A stretch of DNA of 64,000 bases from Canna indica. Taxonomy: Eukaryota; Streptophyta; Magnoliopsida; Zingiberales; Cannaceae. The notes beneath the pieces are model-generated. The model saw only the letters and a program-made list of their open reading frames with translations. It made no database searches and was not told where the DNA came from. How positions within the stretch are numbered: position 1 is the first letter of the stretch; each line of letters starts with the position of its first letter. A program made the position numbers and the translations under genes. Location: NCBI GenBank assembly GCA_034359265.1, contig CP136891.1, forward strand, positions 57,326,001 through 57,390,000. The letters run 5' to 3'. Shown here in pieces: positions 46,641-56,020 of this stretch.

Positions 46641-47280
46641 TCTAGTAGTGTGTCCCTTAGGTCGAGAGTGCGTCTCTTCAGTGAAAAGTCCTCTGTGTAA
46701 GGGAAACGTAAATTAATCTAGTAAAATTAGTTTGAAAATCCTAAGCGGGGTGCTTAAGTAGTGGAGTATGCATTGGGGTCGAACCACTATAAATCTCACT
46801 ATTTGGATAGATTCTTAATTTCGTGCTTAATTGTTTTATCATTTATCTTGCTTCCGCATTCAATTATAAATTGCCTAACTAATCTAAGAAAAAAATTAAA
46901 AGTTAAATTTAGGCTAATCGAATTAGTAAACACACTATTCACCCCCCCTCTAGTGTCGTCATTTCTCCAACAACATGTTCTATACCGGCTCCAAGTATCA
47001 TATTGGACCCTGTTCTGGAACCTATATTCCAATAGGGTACCCTGTTGGAACCTATAAATGAATAGGTTCCAGAGTACAAGTTTCGGGTACTGAATTCCGA
47101 CTTCGATTCTGGGTACCCGATGTATTGGACCGAGAACCAAAACCAATTTTAATCGGTTCCTAAATTTTTATTCTGGACCCTACCTGAATTTAGTTAGGAT
47201 AAACTCGAAACCTACCCAATTGGGCCGGTTTCAACTAGTTCTGAGTCTATTCGGTATCCATGCACACTCATATTTGTGCG

Positions 47281-49386
47281 CTGCTTTATATGCATGTTTT
47301 TTTTATTTTTCTTTTTCTTTTCTAATTTTTAAATTTAATTTTTGGTTTGACTTTTGTTTATATATATCAAAATTTTCTTTCGAATTTTATTCAAGTATAA
47401 TTTTTATTTTTAATATTATTAAATTATATGATTTTTAATAAACATTATTGTATTCTATTTATTGTCTATAAACTTTTAGATTTTAAAATATGCTTAAATT
47501 TTTGAATTTTTAAATTAAATTAGTCTTTTGATATCTTTTAATAGATTATTAGTAAATTCATAAATTAAACTATAGATGATTAGTGTCTTTTAATATATCA
47601 TTAATTATATGTTTAATGTATATTACATACAATAATTATATATTATATTAATTTTATGTTAGAAGATAGCGAATTTCATTTCTAGCATAAGAGTTAGGAA
47701 TACAATCAAGTATAAGACTGGATAAATATTCATCCAAGGTCACTTTCACACACGAAAGGATAAATAAATCAACATTACACATGCATATAGCTACAATTAT
47801 TGGGGTTTGAAAAAATCACACTAAGGGACTTTACTGGGTTTGAACCCCAAATCTCTATGCAACTCATAAATTGTTGTCATCAACTATGTATATTATATTA
47901 ATTATAACTACAATTATCATAGTATTTTATTGTTTATTAAATATCTAAATATTTACTTTTATTGTTATATATTTTTTAATTTATTCATTTTTTATTATAT
48001 TTTATATAAGGTTCTACAATATTTACTATACATGAAAGAAATATTATCTTCCTTTTATATGATTTTATTTTCATATTTTTTTCTATTCTTAAATTAATTT
48101 AAACTTTCACAATTTTAAAAATAATAATAATTTGAAGGAACCAATTATAAATACCTAATATATGAAAACCTGATGATTATTGTCCGATGATCAAGCAATA
48201 CGTGAGAACTTGGACATGCATATTAAACTTTGATAAATATTATATTTATTATTATTTGTATTATCTATTTACATTTTACTATTTATTGAACATCTAAATA
48301 TTTAGTTTTATTAGCATTAATATTGTTCAAGTTTTTAAAAAAATCAGTAAAATTATTCAATTGATTTGGTATTTCATTTTTTCCTAAATTAATTCAAAAC
48401 TCTGAAAATAAAATTATATAAATAATATATTTTATATTAATAATTGTATTTTTTTCCTATATATTTTAGGTTTTACATGTGATTATTATATTAAATTTAT
48501 GTTTTATTTATTTATCTGTTATTTACTACATATGACAAAAATAGTAATTTTTTTCATTAATTTTATTTTACAGCTTTTGTTGATTTTTTATTTAGTTTGA
48601 GCATTTACGTTATATTTTTATTTTATATATTATAGTGAGATTAATAATATAATCATGTGATACGTGAGAAATTCGACCTCTTAGTTTTTTAAAATTTATT
48701 ATCTTTCTTTTTTTTACTTTCATTTTTTCAACCTTTATAAAAAATGTAGTTTTCTTAAACTATAATATTTTCTATTTGTTGAGTACATTATTTTGAGTGT
48801 TTATGTTTAATATTATTTTTTTGTCATTATCTTTTTTCTTGAAAAAATGTATCAACCTGTATTAAATATTTGTTAATTTTTTATTGAGTGTATTAAAGTT
48901 ACTATTATTTTTTAATTTAAATTTGATCATAGGTTTATTTTTAGATCTACTGATATATGTTTTTATATCTATATCATAATGTTTAATTATAGTTTATTCA
49001 TTATATGTTTTAATAATATATAACAAATTTCTTAGTTTTTTATTATGCTTTCTTCAACTGTTATTATTTTAATTAGCAAGTATATTTTTTGATCGATTTT
49101 GTTTATAATTATTTTCTTCTTTTGATTTTTATTGAATTTATTTTTTAAAATTAAATTATATCAGCTTTTATTATATTTTTACTAATATTTTTATCTAAAA
49201 TATTATAAATTTACTATCATCATTGAATTTGAGTCCGTAAGATTAATCTTTATGTTTATCTTTATTAATAGGTGACTTTATTTTTCTATCTTTATATATA
49301 ATTATGTTTTATTCATTTTATGTGTTGATATATAATCAATATCATTATGCTTACTAATTAAAATACTTCATAAATTTTTTTTATCC
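47281..49386. other. AT-rich DNA, probably the body of a Helitron
   Basis: The stretch is strongly AT-rich with no protein-like frame. GGGTTTGAACCCC at about 47848-47860 resembles a tRNA B box, but no A box or tRNA fold accompanies it. The stretch ends at a Helitron-like terminus at 49413, so part of it is presumably the element body. I could not find the 5' TC start. Confidence 0.45.
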
Positions 49387-49413
49387 CGGTGCTAAGCGCG
49401 GGAATTTGTCTAG
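49387..49413 (+). mobile_element. Helitron-type 3' terminus
   Basis: CCCGGTGCTAAGCGCGGG can form a short GC-rich hairpin. It is followed after nine bases by CTAG and then T, the CTRR-T arrangement of plant Helitron 3' ends. Helitrons move by rolling-circle transposition, leave no target duplication and insert between A and T. No helicase gene is seen nearby, so the element would be non-autonomous. Confidence 0.75.
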
Positions 49414-50480
49414 TTCATATAAAAGCTAGTGGACAGAATCTGTGTTTTTGGAAGTGGACAGAGTATGTATTTATTTTTTGATGAACATAAAGATTCGCTG
49501 TAGGCAAATATGAATGATTTGAGAAGGGGCACAAATTCATATATATCTTACTTCAAGAAATAAATAATATACCTGCTGTGATTTCGACCTTCACCTGATG
49601 AGCTCAACTCAAAAGTATACACGCAAAAAGCATGCAACATAACATATCATACTTTTTGTTTATGGCCATAAGAACACAACTCACCAACAATGAATACATA
49701 TATATATACACCAAAACACAAGCACTTCCGGGCAAATTTCTTCTTCTTATTAATAACTGATTAATTATACTCTCTCTCTCACACACACACAAACAAACAT
49801 ACATAAACAAAAACAACAAAATCTTGAAAAGTCCTTTTCTGATGCTTGCTGCCACCCAAACAATTAGTATAAAAGCCCAATTGATCCTTCTTGCTCAAAC
49901 ACTTACAAGTGGAAGACTCCAAATTAAAAAGCATCAAAGAGGAGCATCTTAAGTTAAGGTACAAACAAGATCATGAGGTTCTTATTGAATAAGAGAGCAT
50001 CCATTTAGGAAATAAAGTTGCAGAATTAATATAATTGTCACAATCCAGCTTAGCGGTGCCTGTTTCATCTCTAGGAATAAAGCAAGGATTTTTCTTTTCC
50101 TCTCTCTTTCTGTACCTGATTGAAAATTTAATTTGGAGCAAAGTAGCAAACTGGCTTGCATTACAAAATGTCAATTGAAAAAGGAATTTTTAAATATAAT
50201 ATTTAAACTGATGATCTTTATCTCAGCTTTGAAAAGATATATTCATCATCAAAATAACATTAAGGCTTGATTCCAGAAAGAGTTGTCAATGCGACATTGT
50301 CCTCGAGGTATAGAGCTCATTTTGTCTTCACTTGTAGAGCCTTGAGTCATTCCTTTACTTATAAGCTCTCAAGGAATAATTAAGTGGATATTCTATCAAA
50401 TAGTACGATTATATAAGAGAATATTGTGAGTCTCCACTTGTACCAATCAATTAAACATGTAAAAGAAATAAGAAGAATAA
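49414..50480. other. Unassigned sequence with simple repeats
   Basis: It contains a CT-then-CA dinucleotide tract at about 49770-49792 and a TA tract near 49698. The frames at 49604-49964 follow the simple repeats and show no domain. Nothing else is recognised. Confidence 0.45.
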
Positions 50481-50544
50481 GGATCAAATGCAAATATGAA
50501 AGGACTACACAGAGTATAAGATATGATGGCAAAGTATCGGAATA

Positions 50545-50923
50545 TGGTAAGAATCTAATCGCTTGAAAGCTTAGTGCATTCAAGTTGACCAACGTCGGTC
50601 TACCCGACTAAGTTAGATAAATTTATTCATGGTGAGTATCAAGATATATGGTCATACTCTAGGCGCTTGAAAGCTTATTGCATTGAAGTTGACCATGAGT
50701 CTATCCAACTAAGATAGATAAACCCAGTTATGGTCAAGTATCAAGATATATATGGTCATATTTTAGTTGCTTGAAAGCTTAGAGCATCGAATTTGATCAA
50801 GTCTATCCAACAATAAGTTGGATAAACCTATTCATGTTGAAGTATCAGGATATATATGGTCATATATTCTAGTCATTTGAACGCTCAGTCGATCGAAGTT
50901 GACCATTAATTAGTTTATTGGAC
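50545..50923 (+). repeat. 104-bp tandem repeat, about four units
   Basis: The marker GCTTGAAAGCTTA (last unit CATTTGAACGCTCA) recurs at 50561, 50665, 50769 and about 50874, a spacing of 104-105 bp. Each unit includes AAGTTGACCA, AAGTTAGATAAA and AGTATCAAGATATATGGTCA. The array lies just before the LTR and is repeated wholesale at about 51695-52060. Confidence 0.88.
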
Positions 50924-51320
50924 TGGACTATCACTTTGGGCCCGACCGAATTAGGCTCATAAGAACCTACACTCATGAACCGGACTCAAGTCAAGCCGAT
51001 TACAACCTAACCCGGGGGCTCGATCCACCTGACCATACAAGGACATCCACATCCAGGATAAACCTCAACACACTCCGGACATATCTCCATAAGATTCAGG
51101 GAGATATCACCCCCCCCCCCCCCCCCCGAAACATCCCTATCGTGCACTATAAACAGACACTATATACGCACACCAGATATACTCTTGATTCCAATTCCAT
51201 ACCCACCACTTGGAATTCCTTCTTACTTAAGTGTCGGAGTGTCTTTGCAGATCCCCCATTGGAGTCGCATCGAACCAGGAGGTATGAAGGATCCTATCAC
51301 CCCGGCTTCTGGCAAGAATA
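50924..51320 (+). mobile_element. 5' LTR of the plus-strand Tat-like element
   Basis: It runs from about TATCACTTTGGGCCCG to GGCTTCTGGCAAGAATA and matches the 3' LTR at 61020-61420 over most of its length. TATAAAC at 51148-51154 is the likely TATA box, found at the same place in the other copies. A C-run (51111-51127) lies within it. The limits are inferred by comparison. Confidence 0.75.
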
Positions 51321-51338
51321 TTTAGCACCCACCATGGG
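51321..51338 (+). other. Degraded primer-binding site after the 5' LTR
   Basis: TTTAGCACCCACCATGGG follows the LTR end. Tat elements commonly carry TTTGGCGCCCACCGTGGG here; the three differences are G-to-A changes at GC-rich sites, as expected of methylation decay. Confidence 0.65.
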
Positions 51339-51363
51339 TTGAGTAAATCTTACCTGCCCCATC

Positions 51364-51618
51364 ATGTTAGGTACATGGAGTCTGGCAAACGCTACTGTAC
51401 ATAGGCAACAACCTAGCAGCAAAATTCCCCCACTACCTAGAGACATTAACACGACAAGCAGTGACGCTTCGGTGCCCGCAAACCCAATACTAGAAGAGCT
51501 ACGATGTTTGATCGACAATCTCCAAGAGTTGAACCAAAGATTAATAGCCCAAGTCGAGACGTCCACACAATCAAGGGAGCAACACCTAACCGAGCGTTGG
51601 TCAACTTCAATGCAATCA
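51364..51618 (+). pseudogene. Tat-like gag N-terminal fragment
   Basis: An open frame starts MLGTWSLANATVHRQQPSSK and runs through LEELRCLIDNLQELNQRLIA, a coiled-coil-prone segment expected near the gag N-terminus, to about 51618, where the duplicated 5' sequence begins. The frame then continues only by chance. Most of gag between this and 53136 is missing. Confidence 0.55.
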
Positions 51619-52421
51619 GGATCAAATGCAAATATGAAAGGACTACACAGAGTATAAGATATGATGGCAAAGTATCAGAATATGGTAAGAATCTAATCGC
51701 TTGAAAGATTAGTGCATTCAAGTTGACCAACGTCGGTCTACTCGACTAAGTTAGATAAATTTATTCACGGTGAGTATCCGGATATATGGTCATACTCTAG
51801 GCGCTTGAAAGCTTATTGCATTGAAGTTGACCATGAGTCTATCCAACTATGATAGATAAACCCATTTATGGTCAAGTATCAAGATATATATGGTCATATT
51901 TTAGTTGCTTGAAAGCTTAGAGCATCGAATTTGATCAAGTAAATCCAACTATAAGTTGGATAAACCTGTTCATAGTGAAGTATCAGGATATGTATGGTCA
52001 TATATTCTAGTCATTTGAACGCTTAGTCGATCGAAGTTGACCATTAATTAGTCTATTGGACTGGACTATCACTTTGGGTCTGACCAAATTAGGCCCATAA
52101 GCATCTACACTCATGAACCAGACTCAAGTCAGGCCGATTACAACCTAACCCGGGGGCTCGATCCACCCGACCATACAAGGACATCCACGTCCAGGATAAA
52201 CCTCAACACACTCCGGACATATCTCCGTGAGATTCAGGGATATCATCCCCCCCGAGACATCCCTATCGTGCACTATAAACAGACACTATATACGCACACC
52301 AGATATACTCTCGATTCTAATTCCATACCCACCACTTGGAATTCCTTCTTACTTGAGTGTTGGAGTGTCTTTGCAGGTCCCCCGTCGGAGTCGCACCGAA
52401 CCAGGAGGTACGAAGGATTTC
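51619..52421 (+). repeat. Second copy of the 5' flank-plus-LTR segment
   Basis: The segment repeats 50487-51291 from AGGATCAAATGCAAATATG to GAACCAGGAGGTACGAAGGA, including the 104-bp repeats and the LTR with its TATA motif (52274-52279), with scattered differences. The unit borders are not TG/CA, so these are not simple LTR ends. It looks like a tandem duplication of 50487-51618 with the second copy cut at 52421. Confidence 0.85.
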
Positions 52422-52778
52422 AAATTGGAAAAGGAGTTTTCAAATCGGAATTAATTATTCTCAATTTTAAATGAGATTTAGAATTAGAATTATGTTGATT
52501 ACAATTTAAGTAGTGTATCTTTAATAATCATTATTAAAGAATATATTATATTCGGCATCTTGAATTTTGAAAATTCATCCTTGGTAATTATTATTAAGGA
52601 TATATTATATTCGGGTATTAAAATCGTTTTAATATTTCGAATATGGCTTGAATCAGTCAACGGATGAGAAGACTCGATCAATATCTACTTATGGTTTGGA
52701 AGGTATCTGAAAGTCTTTTCGTGGCAGCCGACCTCCTTTTGAAGGAAGACGAGCTCCTATTGTGGTAGCCAACCTCCA

Positions 52779-52819
<41 letters not shown>

Positions 52820-53135
52820 CGGAAGGAGTTACATGCTCAATTTGATTGGAAGGAGTTTCGAGACCGCCGAGCTAACACTCGTAAACCGCCCAGTTTGTCA
52901 TGTTCGCTCGTGTGATAACCGTAGAGGGTGTTCGTCGTTGGTAGCACCTTGGATCCCAAGCAAGATCATGATCTTGGATCCGCGGAGCAGAAGACGGAGT
53001 TTAGTCTTCAAAGGTATAAATCTTGAACCTAGTACTGATTTAATCGAGATTCATGGATCCACCTGGGTAGGGGATTGGTTTTGTTTTTCCGCTACACAAT
53101 TTTTGTTGCTTGCCCAGTCCTCGCATAACCCAACA
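52422..53135 (+). mobile_element. LTR-like insert, copia-type end
   Basis: It ends TTTCCGCTACACAATT followed by CATAACCCAACA, like the LTR end at 12346. It contains a GA microsatellite and a short AAAGGTATAAATCTTG block that is LTR-leader-like. The start lacks a TG terminus, so it is truncated or mutated. It separates the duplicated 5' region from the gag relic at 53136. Confidence 0.55.
52782..52817. repeat. AG microsatellite, 18 units
   Basis: An uninterrupted AG dinucleotide run inside the LTR-like insert. Similar AG or CT tracts are common in plant LTR leaders. Confidence 0.95.
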
Positions 53136-53700
53136 CAAGCATAGTCTAAAACCCGAACAATTCACAGACCATATTGTCCTCTCCAAACTAAGGAGTATGG
53201 TCGAGTTCCAAGAGCGAGCAGTGTGCTACAAGGAGATAAAAGAACTCTGAAAGACTAGAAAGGCCAATAGGCAGACCACCAAAGATGGTGCCCAGAACAA
53301 GAAATCCAAAAGGCCCGATAAAAAGGGCAAAGATCGAGATCGCCGCGAGCAGGATATCGATAGAAGAGGAAGGTCACCCTCCCGACCTAGCCTCAGATAC
53401 GACAGGTACACTCCACTGAACACCAAAAGGGAAACTATTCATCAGGAGATTTACATCCTGCAACTGCTCAAGCATCCCAACAATGCGGGAAAGCTGAAAC
53501 CCCCGCATAATATTGACAAAAGTAAGAAGTGCGAGTTTCACCGCACCTATGGGTACACCATCGAAGAGTGCGTAATGCTCAAAGATCATATTTGAGTGTC
53601 TGATAATGGAAGGACACCTCGACCGCTACATCAATAGCACGAGAAGCCATAGCCAAGATCGACATGACTATGACTCTCATCACCGAAGTTCAAGATAGCC
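53136..53700 (+). pseudogene. Tat-like gag, C-terminal part
   Basis: The reading ARPEQFTDHIVLSKLRSMVE leads to a basic stretch (KKSKRPDKKGKDRDRREQD) and RGRSPSRPSLRYDRYTPLN. The segment KKCEFHRTYGYTIEECVMLK near 53520-53580 is the CCHC-like knuckle of Tat gag (C-x2-H...H/Y-x4-C form, here with a Y at the usual H). Stops at about 53248 and 53593 break it. It continues toward protease. Confidence 0.75.
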
Positions 53701-53899
53701 GAGGAGTGTGGTCGGTGACCAAGATAGTCGCAAAGCTGGCCGCTGACCAGCCAAGAACTGAAATCCATGGGGTCATCGACCACATAGTCAGTGAATTCGC
53801 TGAAGGATGCAAGATGAGCTTAGCCAAAAAGAAGTAGCTTTGAACCATCATGTTGATCGATGGCACGACCTGCCCATAGAGACCTCGTATCCGAACCCC

Positions 53900-54470
53900 A
53901 GTAATATCGTTCTATGAATTTGATTTCCATGAGATTTGTAAAAATTTACATGACTCTGTCGTCATTTCTATAATCATTGGCGACTTCCTTCTCAGGAAAG
54001 TTCTGGTGGACCAAGGAATCTGAGGCGACATCCTATTCTACTCAACATTCAAAAAGATGCAAATCGTTGAAGCTTCACTCCACCCCTACCACGGGGACCT
54101 CGTTGGGTTCTTAGGAGAATGAGTCAGCGTCCAAGGCCTACATCTAGATTACGACGATGTTCGGCTATCTGCCGAAGACCAAATCAACGGATGTGCAGTA
54201 CCTAGTCATTAACTGCCCTCAGCCCCTATCACATGATCCTGGGGCAACCATCATTGAATAGCTTGGGAGTCATTTTGTCAACTCCCCACCTAACACTCAA
54301 ATTCCCCGTATCAAAGACAGAAGTGAGAGTGGTCTGCGCAAACCAGAAGGAAGTCTACTTATGCTACAACGAGTGCTTAAAGAAGAAACTAATCGCACCG
54401 AAGGAGCCACCGGGTACCTCACCCCAACTAGCGCACTCAGTTTTTCATACAAAATAATAGTCTGTGATAT
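53900..54470 (+). pseudogene. Tat-like protease region, broken
   Basis: LRKVLVDQGI is followed by a TGA where the serine of the GSS motif is expected, then GDILFYSTFKKM. The active-site VDQG is therefore kept but the next residues are damaged. The frame 54233-54457 reads MILGQPSLNSLGVILSTPHL and TLKFPVSKTEVRVVCANQKE, the C-terminal half also seen in the minus-strand element (30125-30388). Frameshifts separate the halves. Confidence 0.8.
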
Positions 54471-54539
54471 CTGAATTGGACCTCAGAGGAGATGTCCAAC
54501 AGCGGCCCCAACCTGCTGACGACTTGGAACTTATATAGA

Positions 54540-55330
54540 TCAGGGCCTCCCCTGAGCAAGTGACCTTCATCAAAGCTCCCCTACCCGTCGAGCTCAAAGA
54601 CGAACTAGGCACTCTACTCAGAGACAACGCCAACTTATTTGCATGGACGCCAGCCGACATGCCAGGGATAGACTGCCAGAAGCTTGCCATCAACCCTCGG
54701 GTCAAGCCCGTGGCACAGAAGAAGAGAAAGCTTGGAGCCATGTCAAAGAGATCGTGAAGTTGTTGAAAGCAAACTTCATCAAAAAAATCAGATTCACCAC
54801 ATCGCTTGCAAACGTCGTGATGGTAAAGATAATTCAGGGAAATAGCGAATGTGTGTTAACTACATCGATTTGAGCAAAGTCTGCCCAAAAGACTCCTACC
54901 CGCTCCCAAGCATAGACAAGCTTATCAAAGGCTCTATGAGATAATAGTACATCAGCTTTATGGATGCCTACTCAGGCTACAACCATATCTGAATGCATCC
55001 AGAAAAAGAGGAAAATACAGCCTTCATTACGGAGCACGCTAACTTCTGCTATAAAGTAATGCCCTTCGGGCTAAAAAACACAGGGGTCACATACCAGCGC
55101 CTGATTAACAAAGTCTTCGAACAACAGATCGATTGGAACATGGAAGTGTACGTGGACAACATGGTCTCAAAACATCGGCCACTAGATACCATTGCGACGA
55201 CCTGGCAGAAATCTTCAACCAGCTCAAACGCTACAACAAGAGATTAAATCTAGAGAACTGTACCTTCGATGTCTACGGTTGCAAGTTCCTTGGATTCATG
55301 CTTACAAAGCGAGGAATTGAATCCAACCCC
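54540..55330 (+). pseudogene. Tat-like reverse transcriptase with altered YVDD
   Basis: The N-terminal approach FAWTPADMPGIDCQKLAINP and VKPVAQKKRK corresponds to that of the minus-strand element. The palm reads SFMDAYSGYNHI, then after a stop MHPEKEENTAFITEHANFCY and VMPFGLKNTGVTYQRLINKV. The catalytic tetrad is YVDN (MEVYVDNMVSK), so the second aspartate is lost. LGFMLTKRGIESNPEKYWAI follows in another frame. Stops lie at about 54872, 54941 and 54991. This RT could not polymerise even if the frame were open. Confidence 0.87.
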
Positions 55331-55439
55331 GAAAAATATTGGGCCATTCAAGAAATGTGCAACCCGCGAACACATAAAAGAGGTGTAGAAACATATAAAA
55401 AAATGGTTGTCTTGTCGAGATTCCTCTCTAAATCAGATA

Positions 55440-56020
55440 ACAGGGTCGCCCATTCTACAAGATCCTAAGGAAGAAGCAAGACTTCCAGTGGGACAAGAAA
55501 TGTGAACAAGCATTCGAGGAACTCAAGAGCATCCTCACCAGCCCACCAATTCTGGACAAGCCTCAGTAGGGACAGAAGTTTTTCCTCCACCTCACGGTCA
55601 TAGAAAGTGCCCTTAGTTTAGTGCTAGTCTGAGAGCAGGGAAGAGATCAGAAACCAATCTACTTTGTCAGCAAGGTCCTCCAGGGGCCATAGACAAGATA
55701 CCAAATGCTCGAAAAGCTTGCCTTTGCCTTATCAACTCGGTCAAACGATTAAGGCCAAATTTTTAGAGTCACCACATTGTGATACACATAGAACACCAAT
55801 CAGGCAGGTCCTGGCCAAGCCTAAGCTTGCAGGATGGATGATATCATGGTCGGTAGAACTCTCCAAATTCAATATAGAATACTAGCCAAGAGGCCCCATC
55901 AAAGCCCAACCACTGGCAGACTTCATCGTCACAAACCAGGAAGATAATCCCAACCAGGGCGAAACATGGGCGTTGATCATGGACAGCACCTCAAACGATA
56001 ATGGAAGCGGAGTTGGTATC
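55440..56020 (+). pseudogene. Tat-like RNase H region, cut by a solo LTR
   Basis: The relic shows RYQMLEKLAFALS, the connection and RNase H core in several frames, and ends ETWALIMDSTSNDNGSGVGI, which resembles the start of the extra archaeal-type RNase H domain of Tat elements (D and GSG). It is interrupted at 56020 by an antisense LTR, and the continuation after 57809 lacks most of the domain. Confidence 0.75.

Larger units (their letters stand above)
41880..46651 (-). mobile_element. CACTA transposon, copy 2, deletion derivative
   Basis: Ends are AACTACTAGAAAAA and TTCTAGTAGTGT. The flanking GTC (41877-41879 and 46652-46654) is a 3-bp duplication, confirmed against the empty site in the 5' LTR. 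One terminal base differs from a clean CACTACTAG at the left. The element is 4772 bp against 7016 bp for copy 1 and lies in the opposite orientation. It shares subterminal repeats, TATA motif, hairpin, minisatellite and both gene relics with copy 1, but lacks the stretch equivalent to about 20175-22848. It is non-autonomous. Confidence 0.92.
34743..46972 (+). mobile_element. Copia-type LTR retrotransposon lacking pol
   Basis: The element starts TGTTGGCTTTA and ends TTTCTCCAACA, is flanked by a perfect 5-bp duplication ACATG (34738-34742 and 46973-46977), and has LTRs of about 1.47 kb. A methionine-initiator primer site follows the 5' LTR and a purine tract precedes the 3' LTR. The internal region (36217-40716, 4.5 kb) holds a gag relic but no reverse transcriptase, RNase H or integrase that I can recognise. 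It is therefore a large non-autonomous derivative. A CACTA element sits in its 3' LTR. Without that insert the element is about 7.46 kb. Confidence 0.92.
40717..46972 (+). mobile_element. 3' LTR of the copia-type element, split by CACTA copy 2
   Basis: The left part is 40717-41879 and the right part 46652-46972. Together they reproduce the 5' LTR. The junction can be placed by comparison with the 5' LTR near 35880-35910, where the site is empty. The left part carries a TATA-like GGGTATAAATATACCC (41438-41453) and an extended GGTCGACCG cluster (41048-41390). Confidence 0.92.
34582..47272. mobile_element. hAT-type MITE split by a retrotransposon
   Basis: The two halves are 34582-34742 and 46973-47272, about 456 bp in all once the insert is removed. 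The ends are TAGGAGTGAGCAGG and CATGCACACTCATA, imperfect inverted repeats of the TAGGGGTGAGCA type. Flanks CTTGTGCA (34574-34581) and TTTGTGCG (47273-47280) agree at six of eight bases. Internally, GGGTACCC- and GGAACC-rich words are shared between the halves. It has no coding content and is the outer shell of a three-level nest. Confidence 0.78.

Noticed and set aside
47848..47860. tRNA-like B box (GGGTTTGAACCCC), possible SINE or tRNA gene
   Set aside because: No A box, cloverleaf or A-rich tail could be seen around it. A single palindromic motif is not enough.
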